Shown one piece after another: positions 34,727 through 43,500 of a stretch of DNA of 64,000 bases. The first letter of the stretch is position 1. Every line of letters starts with the position of its first letter. Source of the DNA: Halomonas sp. (GTDB lineage Bacteria; Pseudomonadota; Gammaproteobacteria; Pseudomonadales; Halomonadaceae); contig NZ_JAJUFQ010000017.1 in assembly GCF_029263665.1 (NCBI RefSeq), forward strand, positions 1 to 64,000. The letters are read 5' to 3'. The notes under the pieces are model-generated. The model was not told the origin of the DNA. It made no database searches and saw nothing but the letters and a program-made list of their open reading frames with translations. A program made the translations under genes and the position numbers.

Positions 34727-34742
34727 CTGTATATATAGACAG
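34727..34742 (+). promoter_or_regulatory. LexA (SOS) box of the prophage umu cassette
   Basis: CTGTATATATAGACAG matches CTGT-N8-ACAG exactly, with the AT-rich centre of strong LexA sites. It ends 21 bp before the DUF1654 start codon and controls the three-gene cassette. Confidence 0.9.
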
Positions 34743-34763
34743 CATTCATAGAGGACTATGCTC

Positions 34764-35009
34764 ATGGCCAAACGACAGAAACCGAAGGTACACAAACCCA
34801 CCAGCTATGAGTTGTTATGCCAGCGGGTGCAGCGGGCCATCAACGCACCTCGCGCTCAGCGCGAAGGCACTGTGACCATCTCCCGTGAAGCCGATGAAAA
34901 CGAGGCAGACTGGCATCGTATGCTCGAAGAGCTTGAAACAATCGAAGAAGTGACATTGGTCCCTCTTGATGATGGCTGCATGAGGCTTCGTTGGAGCCCA
35001 CAGGAGTAA
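34764..35009 (+). CDS. DUF1654 family protein
   Basis: The 81-residue protein resembles the DUF1654 family: TSYELLCQRVQRAINAP, then a tryptophan-centred helix (DWHRMLEELETIEEVTL) and the end DDGCMRLRWSP. The molecular role is not known. The ATG at 34764 is chosen since GAGGA lies eight bases upstream; the ATG at 34758 is too close to it. It is the first gene behind the SOS box and lies five bases before umuD, so it is part of the mutagenesis operon. Confidence 0.75.
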   Translation: MAKRQKPKVHKPTSYELLCQRVQRAINAPRAQREGTVTISREADENEADWHRMLEELETIEEVTLVPLDDGCMRLRWSPQE

Positions 35010-35014
35010 GTACC

Positions 35015-35461
35015 ATGGCACTGTATTTTGAAGTATTAGGTAGAGTCAGTGAGTCAGCGCCACTCACCAAGTTGCCGTTGGCCGCTGGAGAAGTCCGCGC
35101 GGGCTTCCCCTCTCCTGCTGATGATTACCTCGAGGGCGAGCTGGACCTAATCTCCCACCTGATCCCGCATCCCAGCGCCACGTTTTACCTTCGTTCCCGT
35201 GGTGACAGCATGGCGGGACTGGGTATCTATGATGGAGATCTTCTCATCGTTGACCGGTCGATCGACCACAAGGTGGGGCATGTCCTGATCATGGCCATAG
35301 ATGGAGAACTCACCTGCAAGCAATTGGGCAAGATTGGTAACAGGGAATACCTGTTTTCTGCCAATGCCGAATATCCGCCGCTGCCGCTACGTGGCCACGA
35401 CTGCAATGTCTGGGGTGTCGTAACACATAACATCCACCCTCACCCGCCAGGTACTGTGTGA
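35015..35461 (+). CDS. umuD: SOS mutagenesis protein UmuD
   Basis: UmuD is cut by itself on RecA filaments and the product activates UmuC. The 148-residue protein has an Ala29-Gly30 cleavage site (VRAGFPSP), the catalytic serine in SRGDSM (residue 65) and the catalytic lysine in LTCKQL (residue 102). The ATG at 35015 has AGGAG upstream and gives the usual length. It overlaps umuC by one base (TGATG). Confidence 0.94.
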   Translation: MALYFEVLGRVSESAPLTKLPLAAGEVRAGFPSPADDYLEGELDLISHLIPHPSATFYLRSRGDSMAGLGIYDGDLLIVDRSIDHKVGHVLIMAIDGELTCKQLGKIGNREYLFSANAEYPPLPLRGHDCNVWGVVTHNIHPHPPGTV

Positions 35462-36735
35462 TGATTGCTCTGGCTGACTGCAATTCGTTCTATGTCTCCT
35501 GCGAGCGCGTCTTCAATCCACGCCTCGAAGGCAGGCCCGTAGGTGTGCTATCGAACAACGATGGCTGCGTTGTAGCCCGATCACAGGAAATAAAGGACCT
35601 GGGCGTTGGTATGGGCCAGCCTGCACACGAGATCCCTCCGACAACCCGGCGACAGTGTGTTCTCCTGAGCTCAAATTATGCGCTTTATGGAGACATGTCG
35701 AAACGGGTGACGGCGGTCTATGGCCAGTACACGCCTGATGTAGAGGTGTACTCGATCGACGAGTCGTTCCTGCATTGGACTGGTTTTGACCCTCGCTCAC
35801 TGGATGAGCGATGCCAGGCCATGCGCCAGCAGGTACGGCGCGATACAGGTATTCCTATCAGCGTAGGGATCAGCACAAGTAAGGTATTGGCAAAGCTGGC
35901 CAATCACGTAGCGAAGAGAGAGCCAGCATTTGAAGGCGTGGCCACTCTATATCCCGATGCGCCTGAGACTCGACGGCTGCTTGAGCAGCTACCGCTGACA
36001 GAGATATGGGGTGTAGCTGGAAGAATGGCACTACGGTTGAATGCACTGGGCATTGAGACTGCATGGGACCTACGCCAGGCAGACCCGAAGCATATCAGGC
36101 GACACTCGTCTGTGGTCATGGAGCGGATCGTGTGGGAGCTCAGGGGGCAGGATTGCATACCCCTGGATGACATGACGCAGCCGAAAAAGCAGATCATGAC
36201 GAGTCGATCATTCGGGCGGTTGACGGGAGAGATGGCTGATTTGCGAGATGCTGTCCGCACACACGCTTGCCGTGGAGCCGAGAAGCTGCGCAAGCAGCAA
36301 AGCCTGACCAGGGCTGTGATGGTATTCGTTCGGACGAATCCGTTCCGCACGGATCTACCACAGCACAAAGACAGCGTGGTTGTTGCTCTGGCCGGAGCGA
36401 CTGACGATAGTCGGTTGATCGTGAGGGCAGCCTTGCATGGGTTGGAAGTGCTTTATCGGAAAGGGTACCAATACCAGAAGGCGGGAGTGATGCTGATGGA
36501 TCTATGTGATCAGTCAGCTGAACAGCTGGATTTGATGGCCGTGCCGGTGGACGACGAAACGCGCCTACGTCGAGAGCGACTTATGGCAACGATGGACAAG
36601 CTGAACAGGGAGCATGGACGAGGAACAGTCTCTCTAGGCATATCTCGCCCAGGTAGTGCGTGGCATTTGCAGTGCCAGCATCGGACACCGCGCTATACAA
36701 CCAAGTGGGACGAGTTGCCTGTGGTCAAGTGCTGA
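35461..36735 (+). CDS. umuC: Error-prone DNA polymerase V subunit UmuC
   Basis: UmuC is a Y-family polymerase that copies past lesions. The 424-residue protein begins with [17 protein letters not shown] (catalytic aspartate), has the second acidic motif SIDESFL, the helix-hairpin-helix stretch [22 protein letters not shown], the little-finger domain and a UmuC-specific C-terminal part ending in WDELPVVKC. All catalytic residues I can place are present, so the gene looks functional. The start is the ATG within TGATG; a GTG one codon earlier is possible. Confidence 0.95.
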   Translation: MIALADCNSFYVSCERVFNPRLEGRPVGVLSNNDGCVVARSQEIKDLGVGMGQPAHEIPPTTRRQCVLLSSNYALYGDMSKRVTAVYGQYTPDVEVYSIDESFLHWTGFDPRSLDERCQAMRQQVRRDTGIPISVGISTSKVLAKLANHVAKREPAFEGVATLYPDAPETRRLLEQLPLTEIWGVAGRMALRLNALGIETAWDLRQADPKHIRRHSSVVMERIVWELRGQDCIPLDDMTQPKKQIMTSRSFGRLTGEMADLRDAVRTHACRGAEKLRKQQSLTRAVMVFVRTNPFRTDLPQHKDSVVVALAGATDDSRLIVRAALHGLEVLYRKGYQYQKAGVMLMDLCDQSAEQLDLMAVPVDDETRLRRERLMATMDKLNREHGRGTVSLGISRPGSAWHLQCQHRTPRYTTKWDELPVVKC

Positions 36736-37382
36736 CCGGCTCGACCAGCTCGGAGCCTTCTACACCGGAGCGATTGACCTCACGACTCACAGGCCAATGG
36801 GTTACCAGCTCGGCAGGGATATGCCGTACGACACTGCGGATGGTTTCTCTATCGGTGATGTCTGAGTCCATCCACAGCTCAAGGCTCACGTCATCCAGTG
36901 CCAGGGGCATTCTATCATGCACTTCTTTGGCGGCTCCGCGGGCAGGCTCAGTGATGATGGCACAGCAAGCTGAGCCGTCTTCATATTCAGCCCAGATTCT
37001 AGCCAGCATCGACAGCTCTCGATCTTCACGACATAGATATAGGGCTGCTTGCCAGTGTCTGCAGTGATCCACTCATATCACCCATCAGCCGGTACCAGGC
37101 AGCGGTGTTTACGGAAAGCAGCCTGAAAATAGCGACTGGTGGCCACTGCCTCGGCTTTCGCGTTAGTAGGCTGGGGAGATCCTTCCTTCGCCCAACGGGG
37201 GCGATAGCCCCACCACATTTCACCAAGCTGAATCTCTTCCTCTGGATCAGGCCGCCATACGACAGGAATCCAGATGCCTGGCGGAACGTTATAGCGGGGC
37301 TCCCAAGCTATGTGGGGCTCAGGTATACCCAGGCGACGAGATATCGCCGGGGCTGAGAGAAGATGGCATATCGTCCGCACAT
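36725..37382 (-). pseudogene. Broken SRAP/YedK (HMCES-like) gene
   Basis: SRAP proteins cross-link to abasic sites through Cys2. The true start is an ATG at 37382 reading MCGRYAIFS, with Cys2 intact, but the frame shifts near 37,350 into RLGIPEPHIAWEPRYNVPPG and the domain core (NAKAEAVATSRYF, CLVPADG). A TGA at 37,078-37,080 then replaces the aromatic codon expected in DGFYEW. The frame shifts again near 37,020 before the C-terminal part with AIITEPARGAAKEVHDRMPLAL. Three lesions make a product of normal length unlikely. The 3' end overlaps umuC by 11 bp, convergent. Confidence 0.85.
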
Positions 37383-37419
37383 GCTTTGAGCATAGCAGGA
37401 GGACATTAGTCATCAGTGT

Positions 37420-37953
37420 CTAATCGAGCAGTGCACCAGCCTGCTTGGCACGTTCAAGCACCACATTGTAGTAGGACGGATCACACACGAAGGGGATGCG
37501 CTTGGTTCTAAACGTCTTTATCAAGGCGATTGTCCGGTGGCGGCCATCCATCGGGTGAAGATTCTCCATAATCTCAGGGTACTCGACGCTTCCCTTTGAA
37601 ACGTAACTCTTAACCTTGTCCCATCGAATTGGGTGAATATCGAAAGCCCCAACTCCCATGTTGGATAGTACAAAATCGGCATCAAGGAAAAGGATCGGCC
37701 AATCATCAGCTACAGGCGGCTGGTAGAAATGAATCTCATCCAAGCTGGCTGGGTAGACATACTTCCTGCAAGCAGGAATTTCATCAGCGGATGAAAAAAG
37801 CACCTTGCCTTTGAACTCTGACCAATCGCCTGGGTAACAGGCAAAATCAACCTCATGAACGGCAGGATCGTAAAAAGTAGGCTCCCAATCGCTACCAATG
37901 ATGGTTGATAGAGGAACATTGAGAGAAGCGCGACTGTTGTCATCAGATTTCAT
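37420..37953 (-). CDS. Uncharacterised protein with a ParB-like DGRHR segment
   Basis: I do not recognise this 177-residue protein. The C-terminal half contains MENLHPMDGRHRTIALIKTF, which recalls the DGxHR motif of ParB/sulfiredoxin-type folds that bind nucleotides; the rest has no feature I can place. It is more AT-rich than its neighbours. The ATG at 37953 is chosen for GGAAAGG upstream; an in-frame start at 38013 is possible. It lies behind the broken SRAP gene in the prophage accessory region. Confidence 0.6.
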   Translation of the reverse strand: MKSDDNSRASLNVPLSTIIGSDWEPTFYDPAVHEVDFACYPGDWSEFKGKVLFSSADEIPACRKYVYPASLDEIHFYQPPVADDWPILFLDADFVLSNMGVGAFDIHPIRWDKVKSYVSKGSVEYPEIMENLHPMDGRHRTIALIKTFRTKRIPFVCDPSYYNVVLERAKQAGALLD

Positions 37954-38148
37954 TGATGCACCTTTCCATGTCGTAGAAATTGAGCTTATTACACACATGT
38001 TTGAGGAAAGCATGCGAGCATGCTACCCAGAATGGCATAGTGTGTGAGAAATCGACCAGTTGGATATGTGTGGTACCCGTGCTATCAAGTATGACCATGG
38101 GAGTTCAGCACAGGGAAATGTGGCATGTTGTTTCAATCAGGGGACGGA

Positions 38149-38271
38149 ATGATTTTTGTGGATGACGCTACTACACACGATGGACGAGTCATCACTGGAA
38201 AGCCTAACCACACGATGAATGGTCAACCAGCAGCCTTTCATGGGTGTCGCGCGAAATGGGGGAACAACTAG
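38149..38271 (+). CDS. PAAR-like micro-ORF, possibly a remnant
   Basis: A 40-codon frame reads DDATTHDGRVITGKPNHTMNGQPAAF, which follows the spacing of PAAR-repeat proteins (D-x-T-x-H-G-G-x-V-I-x-G-x-P, then NGxPAA). AGGGG lies five bases before the ATG. A complete PAAR domain is about twice this length, so this is either a truncated gene or a chance likeness. Nothing else is supported in 37,954-38,304, apart from a GCATGC-GA-GCATGC palindrome near 38,011. Confidence 0.4.
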   Translation: MIFVDDATTHDGRVITGKPNHTMNGQPAAFHGCRAKWGNN

Positions 38272-38304
38272 CCGCTTCTTAGTCCCTAAAGCGACATCTG
38301 GCTG

Positions 38305-39420
38305 ATGAATCGTCAATCTAAGCACGATAAAGCATGCCGCCTACCGAGGGGGCTACCGATCAACGATTGGTCTCAGCAAGGTCGGGCGCCTGAACAGCTT
38401 TGGGAGCGTTTGCTTGTAGGATCGATGGAATTGGCCATGAAAAGATCATCACCTTCTTACCGCAAGCATGCGGAATGGACACTGGCGGAACTGGAGCTAC
38501 TCGAGCGTCATTTTCATTCAATGACCGTGACGGCGCTACATCAACGATATTTCCCCGAGCGCACTCTGGCTGCTGTGAGGCGGATGGCAGGAAAGCTGGG
38601 GCTGAAGAAGTATTCCGTCCAGCGGGAATATGACCAACCCGCCTGGACAGAGGAAGAATGGCAACTCGTAGCGAAACACTACCCTGCCCTTAAAGCACCC
38701 GAAATACAGCGTCGTTTTCTGCCTCACCGGAGCGTCATTGCGATTCGAGCCGCTGCCAAGAAACTTGGCTTACGGGCATTCGACACTCATCCTTGGACGG
38801 AAATGGATGAGGTTCTACTACGACGCTTTTACCCTTTAGGCGGAACAGAACTGGTCCACCAATATTTACCGAATCGCACCTTCGAAGCCATCAAAGCAAG
38901 AGCTCTTGCAAAAGGGATTGAGTATGTCCGCCGAGGCGATGGGCACAAAGGTGATAAGTGGACTGAAGAGGAGCTGGAGAAACTTAGACAACATAGCCAC
39001 CTACCAGCCAAGGAACTCGCCGAATTATTTCCACACCGTCCTCGAAAGTCGGTCATCAACACACGGTCCAAGATGCGTTTGAGTCCGGCTCAGAAGTGGT
39101 CACAAGATGAGTTGAAGACGTTACGAGAGCATCTCAAGGCACCGCTTGATGACGTATGTGCATTGTTTCCGCACCGGCCACGACAAAGCGTCTATCTCAA
39201 ACGCAAGAAAGTACGTCGTGAGTTAGAGGGGAAGAGCGTCAATCCTCATGACACACTGCATTTAAATACCATCAACAAATGGACTCAGGGGGAAATCGAC
39301 ATCTTGCACCAGCATCTGGACCTTCCCTTGGGTGAACTGTGTCTGCTGTTTCCTCAGCGTCCCTACGATGGTATTCGAAAGAAACGGGCGCAGTTACGCC
39401 GCCAGCGTGCTGATAGGTAA
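38305..39420 (+). CDS. Protein of six Myb/SANT-like repeats
   Basis: The 371-residue protein carries six tandem helix-turn-helix-like units, each starting with a tryptophan motif (W[ST]xxE): W58, W114, W164, W219, W265 and W326. Units are 46-61 residues apart and share L-x2-H-x4...E-[LV]-x3-F-P-x-R-x3-[AS]-[VI]. Spacers are basic (KSVINTRSKMR, KRKKVRR), so DNA binding is likely. Residues 1-57 are different and poorly structured. No known phage regulator with this layout comes to mind. The ATG at 38305 lacks a clear ribosome site; an ATG at 38425 with TAGGA upstream would still keep all repeats. Confidence 0.8.
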   Translation: MNRQSKHDKACRLPRGLPINDWSQQGRAPEQLWERLLVGSMELAMKRSSPSYRKHAEWTLAELELLERHFHSMTVTALHQRYFPERTLAAVRRMAGKLGLKKYSVQREYDQPAWTEEEWQLVAKHYPALKAPEIQRRFLPHRSVIAIRAAAKKLGLRAFDTHPWTEMDEVLLRRFYPLGGTELVHQYLPNRTFEAIKARALAKGIEYVRRGDGHKGDKWTEEELEKLRQHSHLPAKELAELFPHRPRKSVINTRSKMRLSPAQKWSQDELKTLREHLKAPLDDVCALFPHRPRQSVYLKRKKVRRELEGKSVNPHDTLHLNTINKWTQGEIDILHQHLDLPLGELCLLFPQRPYDGIRKKRAQLRRQRADR

Positions 39421-39422
39421 AC

Positions 39423-39460
39423 AAAACCCGCCAAGGCCCATCCGACAAGGCCTTGGCGGG
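39423..39460 (-). terminator. Terminator at the end of the phage late operon
   Basis: A 12-bp perfect stem (CCCGCCAAGGCC / GGCCTTGGCGGG) is followed on the minus strand by TTTTGTTT. It faces the late genes arriving from the right and also separates them from the SANT-repeat gene, which ends three bases before it. Confidence 0.85.
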
Positions 39461-39804
39461 GTTACAGCAGGGTATTTGAGCAGGGAGGCTCTCATACCCA
39501 TGTACAGCATAGCAGACGATTCAGTGATGTTCTGATACTTCGTGTTCAGGGTTGCTAATGATCGACTGATGGCCATGGAAGCCGTCATAAGAGACCGTCC
39601 TTGGCCAAGACGTGGTCGCTCCCTGGTGTGATACGACGGCCATCCTGGCGCAGATGCCCGTCCCTGAGCGTAACTCGCAACACGCTATTACGATACCCAC
39701 CTCTTCGACACAAGAATGTAAGAGATCGCCGACAAAGCCTGTAAGCGATTTCCAACAATAAGGTGCTTTTTCGGGGGTATGCCTGCAGTCCCAACCATAC
39801 TAGG
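39461..39804. other. Stretch without a supported gene
   Basis: Two overlapping minus-strand frames (39,585-39,845 and 39,394-39,588) exist. One overlaps the next gene and the other runs through the terminator; neither has recognisable sequence. The stretch is probably the 3' untranslated part of the late transcript. Confidence 0.5.
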
Positions 39805-40161
39805 CTAGGTGGCCAACTCTGCGCAGTATTGCTGTACGGCGGCATGCATATCTGCCGGTGACTGTGCTTCTCGGATGGCAGCCTTGGCTTTGATCCTGGC
39901 GGACTCCTTGGCTGCCTCGGAGGTGCACCAGGCTTTTCTGGCTACTGTCACGCTCTGGATGACCTCGGCCAGCGTGCACCCTAGCGCCTCTGCCTCTGCT
40001 CGCAATACAGGGCCACCGCCTGCCAATACCTCCTGCCACTTCACCTCCCGGATGGTGGTAAAGTCTGACTTCGCCGCCAATGCCGCCTGATCGACCTGGT
40101 CCAGGTAATGCGCTATCGCCTCTTCTTGGGAGGCAAATCGCGCCACATTGAATTTAGCCAT
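39805..40161 (-). CDS. Phage tail-fibre associated protein, unassigned
   Basis: The 118-residue protein is helical and Ala/Glu/Lys-rich and ends the late operon. Its position right after the tip protein J and a second small gene is where tail-fibre assembly proteins are found. I cannot name a family. The ATG at 40161 gives MAKFNVARF and overlaps the preceding gene by eight bases; an in-frame ATG at 40185 would overlap more. Confidence 0.6.
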   Translation of the reverse strand: MAKFNVARFASQEEAIAHYLDQVDQAALAAKSDFTTIREVKWQEVLAGGGPVLRAEAEALGCTLAEVIQSVTVARKAWCTSEAAKESARIKAKAAIREAQSPADMHAAVQQYCAELAT

Positions 40162-40528
40162 CCAGGGTGATCTCCAGTTCAGCATTCAAGTAAGGGACAA
40201 GGCCTGAGAACTGGAATTGGTAGGTGCCAGGCACATCGAACTGTATCTCCGTCGGCTCGCTATCGGTCTCTGTTTCCATCCCGGCCACCTCGACCCTCAG
40301 CCCAGGCGGTAGGTGGCGGAAGGTGACGGCGAGCCCGTCAATGTCATGGGAGAGATCCAAGGCACGCTTGGGCGTCACCACCCCGTCCTGTACATGATGC
40401 GTGATGGCATCAAAACTCGGGTCGCAGCTGACAATCTTTCTGACCTGTAATGCCGCATCCGACTCACTACCCGAAAACATGCCCACGATCTCCCCGGTAC
40501 CGGGAATATAAACGGCAAAGCTGTTCAT
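40154..40528 (-). CDS. Phage tail-fibre region protein, unassigned
   Basis: This 124-residue protein begins MNSFAVYIPGTGEIVGMF, a beta-rich start seen in small proteins that follow J or tail-fibre genes in many siphoviruses. The middle reads as an immunoglobulin-like strand set (IQFDVPGTYQFQF). AGGAG lies eight bases before the ATG. It starts three bases after the J stop codon. Confidence 0.65.
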   Translation of the reverse strand: MNSFAVYIPGTGEIVGMFSGSESDAALQVRKIVSCDPSFDAITHHVQDGVVTPKRALDLSHDIDGLAVTFRHLPPGLRVEVAGMETETDSEPTEIQFDVPGTYQFQFSGLVPYLNAELEITLDG

Positions 40529-40531
40529 CCC

Positions 40532-43500
40532 TTATCTCCTGACAGCGAGTGATGTAATAAAGCGTGTATGCGCACCGATAGTGCACTCATCATTATTTTC
40601 GTTAATGACGTCTTTAAATCGGATTTGCAGTTGGTAGTTCCTTGTCCCAGTGGTGGTTCTGTTATCGAGGTAGGTGTACCTCGCCGGGATTCCTGTCGGA
40701 TTGCCGTATGGATTGTTCGTGGTAATGTCGAGGATTTGATTGGGCCCCATATTGATCGGAACAACCATGAAGGTCTTCAGTACGGTGCCGCCGTCAATCA
40801 GTCTGACTTCTACGTCACCACTCATCCATTTGGAACCGGAGCGAAGTCGGTAAACCGCGTTATACCCAATCGTCAGCAGGGCCTTGGCGCCTTGCGTGTT
40901 GGTGGTTAACGTCGCAAAGGTGCGCCAGACATCCTTTCCTGAACCGAGCGCCTGGGCATCATTCACTACTGCTGAAGGGATCGTGACGGCATTCCCAGCA
41001 ATCTTCAGCGTGTTGACCTGAGCGTTGCCAATTTTGGCCGACGTGATGGCCGCATTGGCAATCTTGGCATTGGTGATGGCGGCATTCGCAATCTTGGCGG
41101 CCGTGATAGCCGCATTGGCGATCTTGGCCGCAGTGATCGCGGCATTCTTGATTTTTGCGGAGCCAATGGTGGCATCACCGATCGCGGCTTCATTGATGAT
41201 GGTTTTCAAACCATCAATGACAAAAGGCAGAATCTTGTTGGCGTCCGTAGTGCCTACCCAGAAGCGGTTGGCCAGGAACCCGATATCGACGGTCTTGCCA
41301 TCGTTGTAGATCCCCATGCCGCCAATCAGGTTATTGGCCTGCACCTGAAGCAGGTAACTCGCCGCCATAACGGGATCGACACGGAACGCCTGCACGTTAG
41401 TGAAGCGCATACCCACACCAGAATTGGCATTCTTCGCAATACCAAAACGAACATACGCCGCATTCTTGGGTGCAGTGGAGGTTGCTGGACCGTATCGCTT
41501 CCAGTCGAAGGAACAGTTTTCTACAGGTCCTGAATCCACAGAGATCTCGTTCCGGTCCGCATCGAGCCAGCGAAAACGGCAGGTCGCAATGTTCGCATCT
41601 CCGTTGCCCTCTGCACCGTTACACTGATCGTATGACAGCGTGAACACGTCACCTTCACGACAAGGCACTTCACTCGAAATCGCTTGCTTGAATGCATTGG
41701 CAGGAAAGATGTAGAAATCTCGATTGGCCGCTTTCGTACCATTCCGGGTCTGTGCCGCACGGTGCTGGCCTTCTGGCATGAAATGCCAGCCAAGCGTCTT
41801 CCATCCGGTTTCAGCACCAGCATCGAAGTTGCCGTTGACCACCAGGTTGTTGCCATCGGCCTGTGCCTGGATCGAGGTCTCGAAAGTTTGCTTTACCCCG
41901 GCCAGCTCTTTGCCCATCGAGGTCTGAACATCCGTGACCTGCTTGGCGAGCGCCTTATCGCCATCGACAATGGCCTGAGTGTTTTCCTGCACGGTCGAGG
42001 ATAGGTCTTCGACACTGCTCTGGGTCGTGTTGATTTGCTCGGCCAGCGCCTTATCGCCTTCGATATAGGCGCGTGCGACTTCCTGCAGAATGGACGTATT
42101 GCTGTCAGCCACTGACTGGACGTGACGGATGCGCTCTGCCAGCACCTTGTCCGCCTTGTAGGCTTGAACATTGGTGACACTCAGGCCGCCCTTTCCCATG
42201 TTGCGAAGGAGGACTACGCGCGCCTTGATAGCCCGCTCGGGCACCGTGACAGAGACAGGGCCATAGGTTTCCCATGTACTGGACGTGATGGCTTCATTGA
42301 TGAGGAGGCTGTCGGCAAGCCGCTCGCCATGTTCATCCGACCATTCCACGCCCATCGCGAAAGGCACGTCCCCACCAATGAATACGGCGCAGTCGGCACT
42401 GACGGTGAATATGTCACCCGCGGCCACGGATACCTGGGTGAACTGCGCCAGGGCGGCAACGTACTCCGTCTCTCTGCCAACGAACCGAAGCATGTACTCT
42501 GCCGGTGCCGCATTGGTCACGGGGAGATCATCAGCATCTCGGCGCACGATAAAGACATGCTCTTCGCCTTTAAGGACTTCCCATTCCTCCAGTCCTCTTT
42601 CGAATCGGCCATTCTGTACCAGTGTCTGTTCGCCCAGCTCGACGTTAATCTTCTCGTCGACCTCAGTGACGCTTGCCTCCAGTCGCGGGATCTTGTCGAT
42701 GGTCTCGCGCAATGCAGGGTAAAGATGATCCTCTTTGATCTCCCCGCTGATCACCTGCAGGATCTTGGCAGGATCGTTATCAGTCGTGGCCTCGACGGCA
42801 TAGAAGGCAGAGACGAACTTCGCGGACCAGCCGCGGACGTAGTAGTAATACGTGGTGTCCGGTTCCAGCTCAGTGTCGGCTATCAACGAGCCGATTCCCA
42901 GGCGCAGGGCAGAAGTTTCGACATCACCCAGCGCCAGTGGCGCCAGGGAACGGAAAAACTCCCACTGCAAATTGGGATAAATCCCGCGAGGGCGCAGCAC
43001 GATAGAGAAGGTGCCGATATCCAGATCCACCTGGGTCGGCGCGGTCACGGGATGCCCGGTCGCTGTCAGGTTGGCGGTCTGAGACCAGCCCGAGACCATG
43101 TTGCCATTGCGTGTCTGGATCTGAATTTCGTAGTGCTCGCCGTCCTCCACATCGCGGATGGTCAGCTGGCCGGACGCCGAAAACGGCCCAGCCTTCTGCC
43201 ATTGCGCGGTCCCGACAACACGATAGCGGGCTTCTACTTCCAGAGACGGCAAGCCGACCTGAGCATTGAACGCATAGGCAACGCGAATCAACGTCTGAAA
43301 TGAGCCGTCAGGATTTTGGTGAGCGGCATCCTCGCCACCCCGCACCGCTGTGATGTGTGGGACCGGTGGACGGATACGATCAGGCGGAATCGGCTTGGTG
43401 ATGCCCGGGTCAAATTCCGGCGCTTTGCTGAAGTCCAAGATATCCGTGGCAGCAGGCACCAAGGTCAGGTCGGCCGTAAAGTCGGCACCAGGCTCGATGC

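Noticed and set aside
37078..37080. TGA in the SRAP gene read as selenocysteine or recoded
   Set aside because: No SECIS-like structure was seen and two frameshifts break the same gene.
39394..39588. 64-residue minus-strand frame at the end of the late operon
   Set aside because: It reads through the strong terminator stem and has no recognisable sequence.
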